A stretch of DNA of 64,000 bases, taken from NCBI RefSeq assembly GCF_024519465.1, contig NZ_JALJRW010000009.1, forward strand, positions 78,862 to 142,861, written 5' to 3'. Numbering within the stretch: the stretch's first letter is position 1; each line of letters opens with the position of its first letter. Shown here one piece after another: positions 40,501 to 48,017 of this stretch. The notes beneath the pieces are model-generated. The model made no database searches. It was not told where the DNA came from and was given only the letters and a program-made list of their open reading frames with translations. This stretch comes from Stenotrophomonas sp. Ste86 (GTDB lineage Bacteria > Pseudomonadota > Gammaproteobacteria > Xanthomonadales > Xanthomonadaceae). Made by a program: the position numbers and the translations under genes.

Positions 40501-41058
40501 GCCGTCGCGGGTAGTCGCCAATTGCGTAACCGAGGCGGACGGCAGGCTGCGTGGATTGCCATGCTCGGGCATGAAACGGGTGACCTTGCCATTGCGGTCG
40601 AGCCGGTGCAGGCCGCCTTCATAGGTGCCGAACCAGACCGTGCCATCGGCGGTGGAGGTAATGCTCCAGATCGTGTTGCTGCCGATCACCGGGTGGCTGG
40701 CGCGGTCGAAGAAACGCAGCTCGCGCCGATCGGCCGACATCATCGCCAGTCCGGCGTTTTCGGTGCCGATCCACAGCTGGTTGCGCGCATCCACGTGCAC
40801 GCTCCACACATGGTTGTCGCGCAGCCCATCCTCGGCACGCCACACCCGGTAGTTGCGCCCGTCGTAACGGGCCAGGCCGTCGTTGGTGGCGATCCACAGG
40901 TACCCGTAGCCGTCTTCGGCCATGCGATTGACCGTGTTGGACGGCAATCCGTCGAACACGGTGAGCTGGCGGGGTGTCGGCGGCACGGGCTGCGCGTGGC
41001 CGAGCAGCGGCCAGAGCCATGCGATCCCGATCAGGAGCAGCCAACGCAAAGGCACCAC
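37528..41058 (-). CDS. Hybrid sensor kinase with periplasmic propeller, array member 1 (complete motifs)
   Basis: This 1,176-residue membrane sensor starts with a signal peptide (VPLRWLLLIGIAWLWPLLGHA). Next comes a two-bladed set of Reg_prop beta-propeller repeats of the [16 protein letters not shown] type up to ~680, then a Y_Y_Y domain and one membrane segment (about 762-783). HisKA has His819 in LGHEVRTP. The ATPase domain has NLLGNAVKF, DTGPGIS and GGSGLGLAI. The C-terminal receiver has LLVEDD, LLDLDLP, VTART and FLRKP. All catalytic residues are in place. No DNA-binding domain is fused, unlike Bacteroidetes HTCS proteins. I prefer a GTG start at 41058, which follows GGGAG, over the ATG at 41148, because it puts the signal peptide at the N-terminus. 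Confidence 0.9.
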   Translation of the reverse strand: MVPLRWLLLIGIAWLWPLLGHAQPVPPTPRQLTVFDGLPSNTVNRMAEDGYGYLWIATNDGLARYDGRNYRVWRAEDGLRDNHVWSVHVDARNQLWIGTENAGLAMMSADRRELRFFDRASHPVIGSNTIWSITSTADGTVWFGTYEGGLHRLDRNGKVTRFMPEHGNPRSLPSASVTQLATTRDGSLWVGTKAGLARWTGHDFERVSSRYLHEQLINGLTAELDGSLWVATNAGVVVRRPDGRIEPAPWKVDARDQILGMMLRDEQGGYWLDTRSGLGRAYDNQFQQVPLYSAVARGQVRPNWTGAYEDREGGIWLASTNSGLWHLLPRWWQFSVLSRLEDDPSSLRNGYVLGMSAAADGGVWTVGTHGALDKFDPVTGRVAQHRTWVDGNQWLQSVKEDALGRVWIGSRDALLRYDPKEAALRRWGNDAAVDAAMEGQIESLALCDGGRLWSAASTGLQQRDLEGRVLHRIAAGHAGLAEGQIALDLMCGSEDHLWAATNQGLLHWVPARSRFEPVPGAPPGAIHAVATAADDSVWLSQEGRLGQYRWQNGRLLLQAVIGGGAGYPDVSATGLVVDAQGVVWAASARGLIRVDPQMGNVRLYGVHDGLPSQEFRRSTLTRTASGRIVGGTPAGVVVFDPRQVRPSNRRAPLVIERVEVRRGDRVADLTHLTPLEIADADRDLRIVARLLSFADSSSNSYRYRLAGYDPDWVDVGPAGERVFSRLPPGSYRLEVQARSADQVWSRVQSLEFRVQPPWWRSLSGLLVLTSLALLLMSLFAWLYRRRLQRKHAYQLALQKQELAEQASAAKTRFLANLGHEVRTPMTGVLGMSELLLGSALDPQQRSWTASIRHAGEHLLHLVNDALDLARIESGRLQLQAEPFDVNNLVDDVCTLMAALAEQKQLRFVVDNQLPKGLGSVGDAVRVRQILLNLLGNAVKFTTHGEVRLKAMTLSADRGVYFEVSDTGPGISSDQQQRLFRRFEQADGARTAAQYGGSGLGLAICRELALAMQGQVGIESQLGVGTCFSLTLPLPLHIVAAPAGFAGGGDGQQLPPMRILLVEDDATVASVISGLLGARGHQVVHAEHALAALREVSETPFDVVLLDLDLPGLGGIELAGHLHNQGYEMPMIAVTARTDPGIEQQVRAAGMQGFLRKPVTGELLVEAIARALRTARG

Positions 41059-41180
41059 CAGTGGATCTCCCGACTCTGTCCGTGGATGCTCGCCAGGGTT
41101 GCGACCGCACCGCAGCGCGGTGGGCCGAGCCTGGGGCCAGGTCCGCATGGTAAACGGTTCGCTGCGTGGCGACGATCCAC

Positions 41181-44100
41181 TCAGCCCGGAAGCAGCATAC
41201 GCACCGCCGCGTACAGTTGATCGCCGTCGACCGGCTTGTGCAGCACACCCGCCGCCCCGGCGACGGCCGCGCGTTCGGCCAACCCGGGTTCGCGCCGCGC
41301 GGTCAGGATCAACACCGGTACCTGGCAGCCCTGCGTGCGCAGCATGTCCAGCAGCTGCCAGCCATCCACGCCCGGCAGATCCAGGTCCAGCAGCATCACA
41401 TCGACGCGCGCCGCTGCCACCTCGGCCAGCGCCGCCAGTGCATGCCCCGCGATCACCACGTGTGCACCGCGCGCGCCCAACACCCCGGCGTGGACCTGGG
41501 CAAGTAGCGGATCATCTTCGACCAGCAACACCCGCCATGGCGCGCCTGGCTCGCCGGCCGCGACCCCACGGCCGGGGGCTGGTTCATCGTCGCCGTCCGT
41601 GCCGGGCGCCAGCGGCAGACGGAGTACCAGCCGCCACCCCGTCCCGGAACGCGATACCACCCGCAGTTGCCCGTCCAGGGCTCGCGCGCAGGTCTGCGCG
41701 CGCTCCAGCGCCGCCCGCATCACCGTCTCGGCCGGCATCGGCAGGCCTGCCATCGGCGCGGCCTGCAGGTCCAGCAGCATCCCGCCACGACCGGGCAGCC
41801 AACCGACCTGGACCGCGATCCGGCAGGCCGACAGCGCGTCGAGCAGACCCTCGATCATCGCCTCCAGCAGCTGCCGCAGACGCTGTGGATCCCCGCCCAC
41901 CCGCACGGGCCCGGGCAGGTGCACGCATGCCGCAAAAATGCTGCCCTGCGCGCACAGCGCCAGCTGGGTATGCTGTCGCCAGCGCTGCAACACGCTGAGC
42001 AGATCGAAGCGGGACCATTGCAATGGCACCCGTCCGGCGTCCATGCGCGCATCATCCAGTGCGTCGTCGAGGATGGCCAGCAGCTGCCGTCCACCGCGCT
42101 GGATGCGCGCGACACACCGGCGCTCCCGCGGTGCCAGCGTCGAGGCAAGCAGCAGCTCGCTCATCCCGAGCACGCCGGTGAGAGGGGTGCGTATCTCATG
42201 CCCGAAGGTGGCCAGGAAGCCAGCCTTGGCATCGGCGGACTGCTGTGCCCAGCCCCGTCGCCGCGCCACGGCGCGTCGGGCGCGCATCCGCGCCACGCTG
42301 CGCCACAGTCCCCAGCCCATCACCACGCACAGCGCCAGCAGCGCGGTCAGGCGCGCAGCCCGCACGCCGGGATGCTGCCAGTCGCTGCGCTGCACGTGCA
42401 GCGCCAGCTCCTGCAGGGTCGACCAGCGTCCATCGCCGCCGCGCTCCTGGTACTGCAGCACATGCTGGCCCGGCGCCAGCTGCGGAAAACCGATCGTGCC
42501 GCGACTGCGGGTCCGGCTCCAGCCCTGTCCACTGTCACGCAGCCGGAACCGGTACTGCTGCCGTGGATCGAGCTGCGCCGACAGCACCCGCGCGGTGATC
42601 TGGATATCGCGATCGTGCGCATGCAACTGCAGCGGCCCCAGCGGGGGCACGGTCAGCAGATGCTCGCCGCGACGCAGCTGCACGCGTTCGATGACCAGTG
42701 CCGGCGAGGTCATTGGCCGTGCCAGCTGGGCCGGATCGAACGCCACCGCAGCGCCCTCCTCTCCAACAGCCAGCATCGTACCCGCGTCCGCCTGCAGGCG
42801 CGCGTGCATCACCGCTTCGGGAACGCCGTCGTCCCGTCCATACAGGCGCACCTCGCGGCGTGCCGGGGCCACCCGCAGCAGTCCGGTACCGGCGGTGGCC
42901 CACAGCACGTCGCTGCCGTCGGTGGCCATGGCCTGCAGCTGCAGCGGCGGCAGGCCGTCACGCTCGTCCAGACGAAGACGCTGCTGCAGCGCGCCGCGCC
43001 GCCACCGGTAGCGGTAGACGACCCCGGCAGCGGCGATCCACAGGCCACCGGCAGGATCGACATGCAGCGCCGTGATGTCCGACGGCGCGCCTGGGACGGT
43101 CACCAAGCGCGCCCCATTCCAACGCTTCAGACCAGCCGCCCCGCCCAGCCACACGCCGCCGTCCTGCGCGCAGTGCAGCGACACGGGCCCCTGCACCGGC
43201 ACGCCACGGGTATCGGCAAGCGGCCAGCGTGCGACCCGTCGTCGATCGGCGCCACGCCGTTCGAGCGCGCCATCGCGGATCCGCCAGTAGCGATCCTCGG
43301 CGCAGCTCAACTCCGCGCTGGACCTATGCACCGCGGGGATGAAACCCTCCAGGCCACGTTGTCGCTGCGGCGCCGGTTGTGCACGGAACTGCCGCCAGAG
43401 CGGCGGCAGACGCCACACCCCCAGATGCGTCCCGAGCAGCCACGCACCGCCCTGGCGATCCTCGAAGGCCCGCCGCAGCCGTGGCATCGTACCGTCGCCG
43501 GCCGACGCCAACCCGACCGGCGCCGCCGCGCCAGCCCCTGACGGCTGCCGCCATACCCGTTGCCCGTCAGCCCACCACTGCGCATCCTCGCGGCCGATGC
43601 CAAGCAGGCGCGCATGCCGATGCAGGGCTACCGCCTGCACGCGCGTGCCACCCTGCACGCGCCAGCGCCCGACGGCGCTGCTGATCCACGGCACACCACC
43701 GGCATCGACACCCATGCCGGTGATCGGCGCGGTGGCGAGGGCGGCAACGGCGGGCCGATGGAAGCGACCGTCGTCCCAGCGCGCGAGCCCCTGTGTGGTC
43801 CCCACCCAGAGACCACCGTCGGTATCGTGGACGAGATGTTCCACATCGCCGGGCGGGACGCCGTCGCCGCGCAGCGTGGGCAGGTACTGACGCAGGCGCT
43901 GCTGCGGGTCGAGCCGGAACAGTCCCGCGCCGCGCGCGCCGAACCAGACGCCGCCCTGTGTATCGGCGAGCAGCACGCTGATCGCCGCACCGGCCAGGGC
44001 GGGGTGGCGGCTGCCGCCGAACGCATCGATGCGGGTGCGGTCCGCGGACAGCCGCATCACCACGCCCCGGCCGGTCCCCATCCACAGCCGGTCATGCTCG

Positions 44101-44366
44101 TCCAGCGCCAGCGCCAGCAACTGGTTGTCGACCAAACCCTGTTCGCGTCGCCAGATCCGGAAGTGACGCCCGTCGAAGCGCGCCAGGCCATCGTCGGTGG
44201 CAAACCACAGATAACCGTGCCGATCCTCCACCACCTGATGCACGGCATTGGAAGGCAGCCCATCCACCGTGGTGAACCGGAACGCTTCGGGCAACTGCGC
44301 CCGCGCACTGCCCCCGGTACAGAGCAGGAGCAACAGCGCGGCCAGCATCCGGCGCAGGAGCGTCAT
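41181..44366 (-). CDS. Hybrid sensor kinase with propeller, array member 2 (degenerate ATPase domain)
   Basis: This 1,061-residue paralogue of its neighbours has signal peptide MTLLRRMLAALLLLLCTGGS, propeller repeats (GYLWFATDDGLARFDG), a Y_Y_Y domain and a membrane segment near 668-688. The H-box is intact (His723, FGHEIRTPLTG), and so is the receiver (LLVEDD, LLDLDLP, LTARR, LHKPV). In between, the ATPase domain has lost its N-box (NLLGNAVKF is replaced by EAMIEGLLDAL), the DTGPG box and the whole ATP-lid/GGSGLGLAI region, which accounts for much of its shorter length. It should not bind ATP. The ATG at 44366 overlaps the stop of member 3 by ATGA. Confidence 0.9.
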   Translation of the reverse strand: MTLLRRMLAALLLLLCTGGSARAQLPEAFRFTTVDGLPSNAVHQVVEDRHGYLWFATDDGLARFDGRHFRIWRREQGLVDNQLLALALDEHDRLWMGTGRGVVMRLSADRTRIDAFGGSRHPALAGAAISVLLADTQGGVWFGARGAGLFRLDPQQRLRQYLPTLRGDGVPPGDVEHLVHDTDGGLWVGTTQGLARWDDGRFHRPAVAALATAPITGMGVDAGGVPWISSAVGRWRVQGGTRVQAVALHRHARLLGIGREDAQWWADGQRVWRQPSGAGAAAPVGLASAGDGTMPRLRRAFEDRQGGAWLLGTHLGVWRLPPLWRQFRAQPAPQRQRGLEGFIPAVHRSSAELSCAEDRYWRIRDGALERRGADRRRVARWPLADTRGVPVQGPVSLHCAQDGGVWLGGAAGLKRWNGARLVTVPGAPSDITALHVDPAGGLWIAAAGVVYRYRWRRGALQQRLRLDERDGLPPLQLQAMATDGSDVLWATAGTGLLRVAPARREVRLYGRDDGVPEAVMHARLQADAGTMLAVGEEGAAVAFDPAQLARPMTSPALVIERVQLRRGEHLLTVPPLGPLQLHAHDRDIQITARVLSAQLDPRQQYRFRLRDSGQGWSRTRSRGTIGFPQLAPGQHVLQYQERGGDGRWSTLQELALHVQRSDWQHPGVRAARLTALLALCVVMGWGLWRSVARMRARRAVARRRGWAQQSADAKAGFLATFGHEIRTPLTGVLGMSELLLASTLAPRERRCVARIQRGGRQLLAILDDALDDARMDAGRVPLQWSRFDLLSVLQRWRQHTQLALCAQGSIFAACVHLPGPVRVGGDPQRLRQLLEAMIEGLLDALSACRIAVQVGWLPGRGGMLLDLQAAPMAGLPMPAETVMRAALERAQTCARALDGQLRVVSRSGTGWRLVLRLPLAPGTDGDDEPAPGRGVAAGEPGAPWRVLLVEDDPLLAQVHAGVLGARGAHVVIAGHALAALAEVAAARVDVMLLDLDLPGVDGWQLLDMLRTQGCQVPVLILTARREPGLAERAAVAGAAGVLHKPVDGDQLYAAVRMLLPG

Positions 44367-47300
44367 CGCGGGTCCGTGCAGGCGCGCAGCGCCACCGCCA
44401 ACGCCTCGCCGCTCAACGGCAACCGCAGGAACCCACTGAACCCGGCCGCCAGCGCGTCGCGCTCGGCCGCTGCATCGGCACGCGGGGTCAATGCAACGCG
44501 CGGTACGCCGGGCCAACAGCGCGCCAGCAAGGCAGCGACCCGCTCGCCACTGATGCGCAGATCCGGATCGGCAACCACCAGGTCGCAGGCAACGGCCGGC
44601 CACGCTGCAACGTCCTCCGCCACCTGGGGCAGGCAGACCACGTGCTGTCCCTGCGCCCGCGACAGGGCCGCGACCACCGCCGTGGTATCCGCATGCGGCA
44701 GCAACAGCACCACGCGCCGCGCCGGCGCGCCCGTCCCGTCGGGTGCACCCGCCGGCGTCGCCAGTGCCGGCGGCCCGGCGACATCCGGCAGCGGCAACCG
44801 CACCTCGAAACGGCTGCCCTGGCCCGGCCGAGTGTGGACCTGGATGTCCCCGCCCATCGCCTGGGCCAGCTCGCGACTGATCGCCAGCCCCAGTCCGCTG
44901 CCGCCATGGCGTGCGAGCGTGACCGCACCGTCGGCCTGTTCGAAACGCTGGAACAGGCGCCGCACCTGCTCGGCGCTCATGCCCGGGCCGGTATCGGTCA
45001 CCACCAACACAAGACCACGGCCGCCCGCGCCGCACCTGGCGGATACCTGGACACTGCCCTGCGCGGTGAACTTCACCGCGTTGCCGATCAGGTTCAACAG
45101 GATCTGGCGCAGTCGCCGCACATCGCCCAGCAGCCATCGCTGCGGGTCGATGCTGCTGTCCCAGGCCAGGCGCAGCTGCTTGGCCGCAGCCACCGGCAGC
45201 AACAGGGCGTGCAGTTCATGCAGCAGTGCCGCCGGGGCGAACGCGCCGGGCTGCAGGTGCAGGCGTCCGGCTTCGATGCTGGCCAGGTCCAGCGCATCAT
45301 CCACCAGTTGCACCAGGTGCCGGCCGGCGCGATGCAGGCTGTCGGCCTGTGCCCGCTGCCGCACGCTCAGCGGTGCCTGCAGCAGCAGTTCGCTCCAGCC
45401 GCAGACCACCGTCATCGGCACCCGGATGCGGTGTCCCAGCCGCCCCAGGAAACGGGTGCGTTCGGCCGAGACCCGTTCCGCACGGCGGTGCTGCAGACGC
45501 GCTGAAAGCAGGCGCCGCCGCCACCGCGCCAGGCGGGTGCCGGTACGGCTCGCCGTCAGCAGCGCGAGTGCGCCCGCCAGCGTCAGGCCGATCCTGCCGG
45601 GCAGGGTCTGCCACCATGCCGGCGCCACCTGCAGCGCAACGTCCCGCGGCGCCGACCAGGGCCCATCGCCATGCCGCGCCTGCACCGCCACCACATGCTC
45701 GCCGACAGGCAGGCGCGCGAAGATGCGCTGCGCTACCGGGCCGGTGTCCACCCAGTCCGGATCCTGTCCGGCCAGACGGAAGCGATGCTGAATGCGATCC
45801 GGATCGCCTGGGCCCAACAGGTTGACCGCAATCTGGATGTTGCGATCGGTACTGGACAGCGACGTCGGTGCCACTCCCGGGCGCAGGTTAAGCGCCGTAC
45901 CGCGCCGCTGCAGTCGGACCGCATTGATCACCAGCGTCGGTACCGGTTGCGGTTGCCGCACGCTGCCCGGCTCCAACAGCAACAGCCCGCCTTCGCGCAC
46001 CGCCGCGGCCAGCGCGCCGGTCGCCACCCGCACCAGGCGCTGGCCAAGAATCTCCTGCACCGGCAGGCCATCGGCGCTGCCCAGTACGCACACCTGACCG
46101 TCACCCGGGTCGAGTCGGATCAGGCCACGCGCCGCGCCGGCCCACACGGTGCCGTGCGCATCCACCGCCAGCGCGTCGGCGCGCAGCAGCGGATAGCCGG
46201 CCGCCGCATCGAAGCGGCGCACTCGCCGCAGCCGTTGACCCTCCCAGCGGTGCTGCTCCAACGCGTCCTGGCGGCTGAGCCAGAGGCTGCCATCGTCGCC
46301 CTCGGCAACGGCGGCCAGCGGCGTGCCCTGCACTTCGGCGGCCACAAAGCGCCGGCGTGTCGCATCCCAGTACTTGAGCCCTTCGCGGTCGGTCGCCCAC
46401 AGCATCCCGGTGCGGTCGCACAGCAGTTGGCGCGCCGCCCGGCCACGCGCAAGACCCAGCGCCTGCGGTGCATCGGCATGCAGGCGCACGCCGCCGGCCG
46501 ACCACTGCTGGATCTGTTGCGCGTGGGCCAACCAGACGCTGCCATCCGGACACGCCTGCAGGTGCATTGCCCCGTCGCCGGACGGCAGCGCCAGCGGCCA
46601 GCGCCGGACCTCGCCGCGGGCCGGGTCGTAGCGCAGCATCTGCCCGGCGCTGGCGATCCACAGACGTTGCCGCGGGTCTTCGGCCATGCCCACGGCCACC
46701 GCACTGAAGCCCTCGTGCGGATACGTCAGGTGATCGCTGCTGGCACCGGTGCGCAGGTCCAGCCGCTGCAGACGTCCCTGGCTGCCGGCCACCCACAAAC
46801 GCCCGTCGCGGGAAGCGGTCAGCGCGAGCGCGTAATGACTGCGGATACCCGGCAGGCCGTTGGCCGCGGCCGGCAATGCGGTGAACGCGCGCCAGCGCGC
46901 CGGCAACCGCCACAGCCCGTGCGCACGGCTGAGCAACCAGATGTCGCCGCGCTGGTCCTGGAGGGCCTGGCGCATCTCCACGCTGCGGGCACGTGGGCCA
47001 TGCACGGGGCGCAATGCCACCGGCTGCGCGCGTGGCCCGCGATGAAGCATCAGGCCGGCGGCCTGCTGTTGCCACAGCACACCGTCGGCGCTGCGCAGCA
47101 GCGGTCGACCCGGCGCGACCGGCTGCAACGCGCCGCCATCGGCAGCAAGGGTCCAGGCCGTGTCCGTGCTGCCCACGTGCATACCGCCGTGCGGGTCGGG
47201 CCAGAGCGTGTGCACGGCCACGGTCTGCACGCCGACGCGCTGGGCGCGCCCGTCGCGGATGCGACGCAGCCCTTGCGAAGTGCCCACCCACAGCATCCCG

Positions 47301-47854
47301 TCGCGATCCCGGGCCAATGCGGTGACCGCATCGGCCGCGGTGTCCACGCGCTGCCAACGCGGGTTGTCGCTGGCGTGGCGGTACAGGTGGCGGTCCGCCC
47401 CGATCACCCACACCGCGCCATCGCCGCTGCTGGCAATGGCGTGGATGGTGCCGCTGCGTACCGCCAGCGGCGCCTGTTCGTCGGGACGTTCGAAGCCGCT
47501 GCGATCGGCAGGCATCATCACCACTCCCTGCGACGCGGTGCCCAGCCACAGCCGATCGTGGGAGTCGATGTGCAGTGCGTGCAACACGGCATCGACCAGC
47601 CCGTCCTCGCGCCGCCAAACCCGTGCGCGCCGCCCATCAAAGCGCATCAGGCCGTCGCTTCCGGCCAGCCACAGATAGCCGGTCGCGTCCTCGGCCATGG
47701 CCTGCATGCCGGCGTTCGGCAGGCCCTCGCGAAGCCCCAACTGGTGCGGCCACGGCAGGTCGAGCACGGTGGCGGCCATGGCGCACGGCCACACCGCGAG
47801 CAACGCAGCCAGCCAGAACCCGCACTTCCAACGCCGTGCCACACCGCAGGCCAC
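44363..47854 (-). CDS. Hybrid sensor kinase with propeller, array member 3 (altered H-box, degenerate receiver)
   Basis: This 1,163-residue paralogue has a signal peptide (CGFWLAALLAVWPCAMA), propeller repeats (GYLWLAGSDGLMRFDG), a Y_Y_Y domain and a membrane segment near 745-766. The ATPase domain is complete ([25 protein letters not shown]). The H-box keeps His808, but the following Glu, the general base of HisKA kinases, is Arg809 (LGHRIRVP). The C-terminal receiver keeps a possible Asp (VVADPDL) and a Thr but has lost the acidic pair (LLLPHAD instead of LLVEDD) and the Lys (FLRLP instead of FLRKP). The start is GTG at 47854 or GTG at 47842; neither has a good ribosome site. It is translationally coupled to member 2. 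Confidence 0.88.
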   Translation of the reverse strand: MACGVARRWKCGFWLAALLAVWPCAMAATVLDLPWPHQLGLREGLPNAGMQAMAEDATGYLWLAGSDGLMRFDGRRARVWRREDGLVDAVLHALHIDSHDRLWLGTASQGVVMMPADRSGFERPDEQAPLAVRSGTIHAIASSGDGAVWVIGADRHLYRHASDNPRWQRVDTAADAVTALARDRDGMLWVGTSQGLRRIRDGRAQRVGVQTVAVHTLWPDPHGGMHVGSTDTAWTLAADGGALQPVAPGRPLLRSADGVLWQQQAAGLMLHRGPRAQPVALRPVHGPRARSVEMRQALQDQRGDIWLLSRAHGLWRLPARWRAFTALPAAANGLPGIRSHYALALTASRDGRLWVAGSQGRLQRLDLRTGASSDHLTYPHEGFSAVAVGMAEDPRQRLWIASAGQMLRYDPARGEVRRWPLALPSGDGAMHLQACPDGSVWLAHAQQIQQWSAGGVRLHADAPQALGLARGRAARQLLCDRTGMLWATDREGLKYWDATRRRFVAAEVQGTPLAAVAEGDDGSLWLSRQDALEQHRWEGQRLRRVRRFDAAAGYPLLRADALAVDAHGTVWAGAARGLIRLDPGDGQVCVLGSADGLPVQEILGQRLVRVATGALAAAVREGGLLLLEPGSVRQPQPVPTLVINAVRLQRRGTALNLRPGVAPTSLSSTDRNIQIAVNLLGPGDPDRIQHRFRLAGQDPDWVDTGPVAQRIFARLPVGEHVVAVQARHGDGPWSAPRDVALQVAPAWWQTLPGRIGLTLAGALALLTASRTGTRLARWRRRLLSARLQHRRAERVSAERTRFLGRLGHRIRVPMTVVCGWSELLLQAPLSVRQRAQADSLHRAGRHLVQLVDDALDLASIEAGRLHLQPGAFAPAALLHELHALLLPVAAAKQLRLAWDSSIDPQRWLLGDVRRLRQILLNLIGNAVKFTAQGSVQVSARCGAGGRGLVLVVTDTGPGMSAEQVRRLFQRFEQADGAVTLARHGGSGLGLAISRELAQAMGGDIQVHTRPGQGSRFEVRLPLPDVAGPPALATPAGAPDGTGAPARRVVLLLPHADTTAVVAALSRAQGQHVVCLPQVAEDVAAWPAVACDLVVADPDLRISGERVAALLARCWPGVPRVALTPRADAAAERDALAAGFSGFLRLPLSGEALAVALRACTDPR

Positions 47855-48017
47855 CGGTTACGTCAACCACGTCACAGTCATCGCACTGACAATAGAGTGA
47901 TCGAACTGCCAGTGCGGGTTCCTGCCATGCGCTGGATCACATCTTGCTGAGTTGAAGTTCGCATCGATCGCCACTGATCGAAACACCCCGCCTATCTCAG
48001 CATGCAGCAGGATGCCC

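Noticed and set aside
41059..41148. ATG start for sensor kinase 1 at 41148
   Set aside because: It would put 30 charged residues before the signal peptide. The GTG at 41058 has a GGGAG site at good spacing. It remains possible but less likely.
41181..44366. Sensor kinase 2 as a pseudogene
   Set aside because: The reading frame is intact over 1,061 codons, is translationally coupled to its neighbour, and keeps all receiver and H-box residues.
44363..45137. N-terminal extension of sensor kinase 2 into the end of kinase 3
   Set aside because: The frame stays open upstream of 44366, but that stretch is an out-of-frame copy of the kinase 3 ATPase and receiver region. The ATG at 44366 starts a proper signal peptide.
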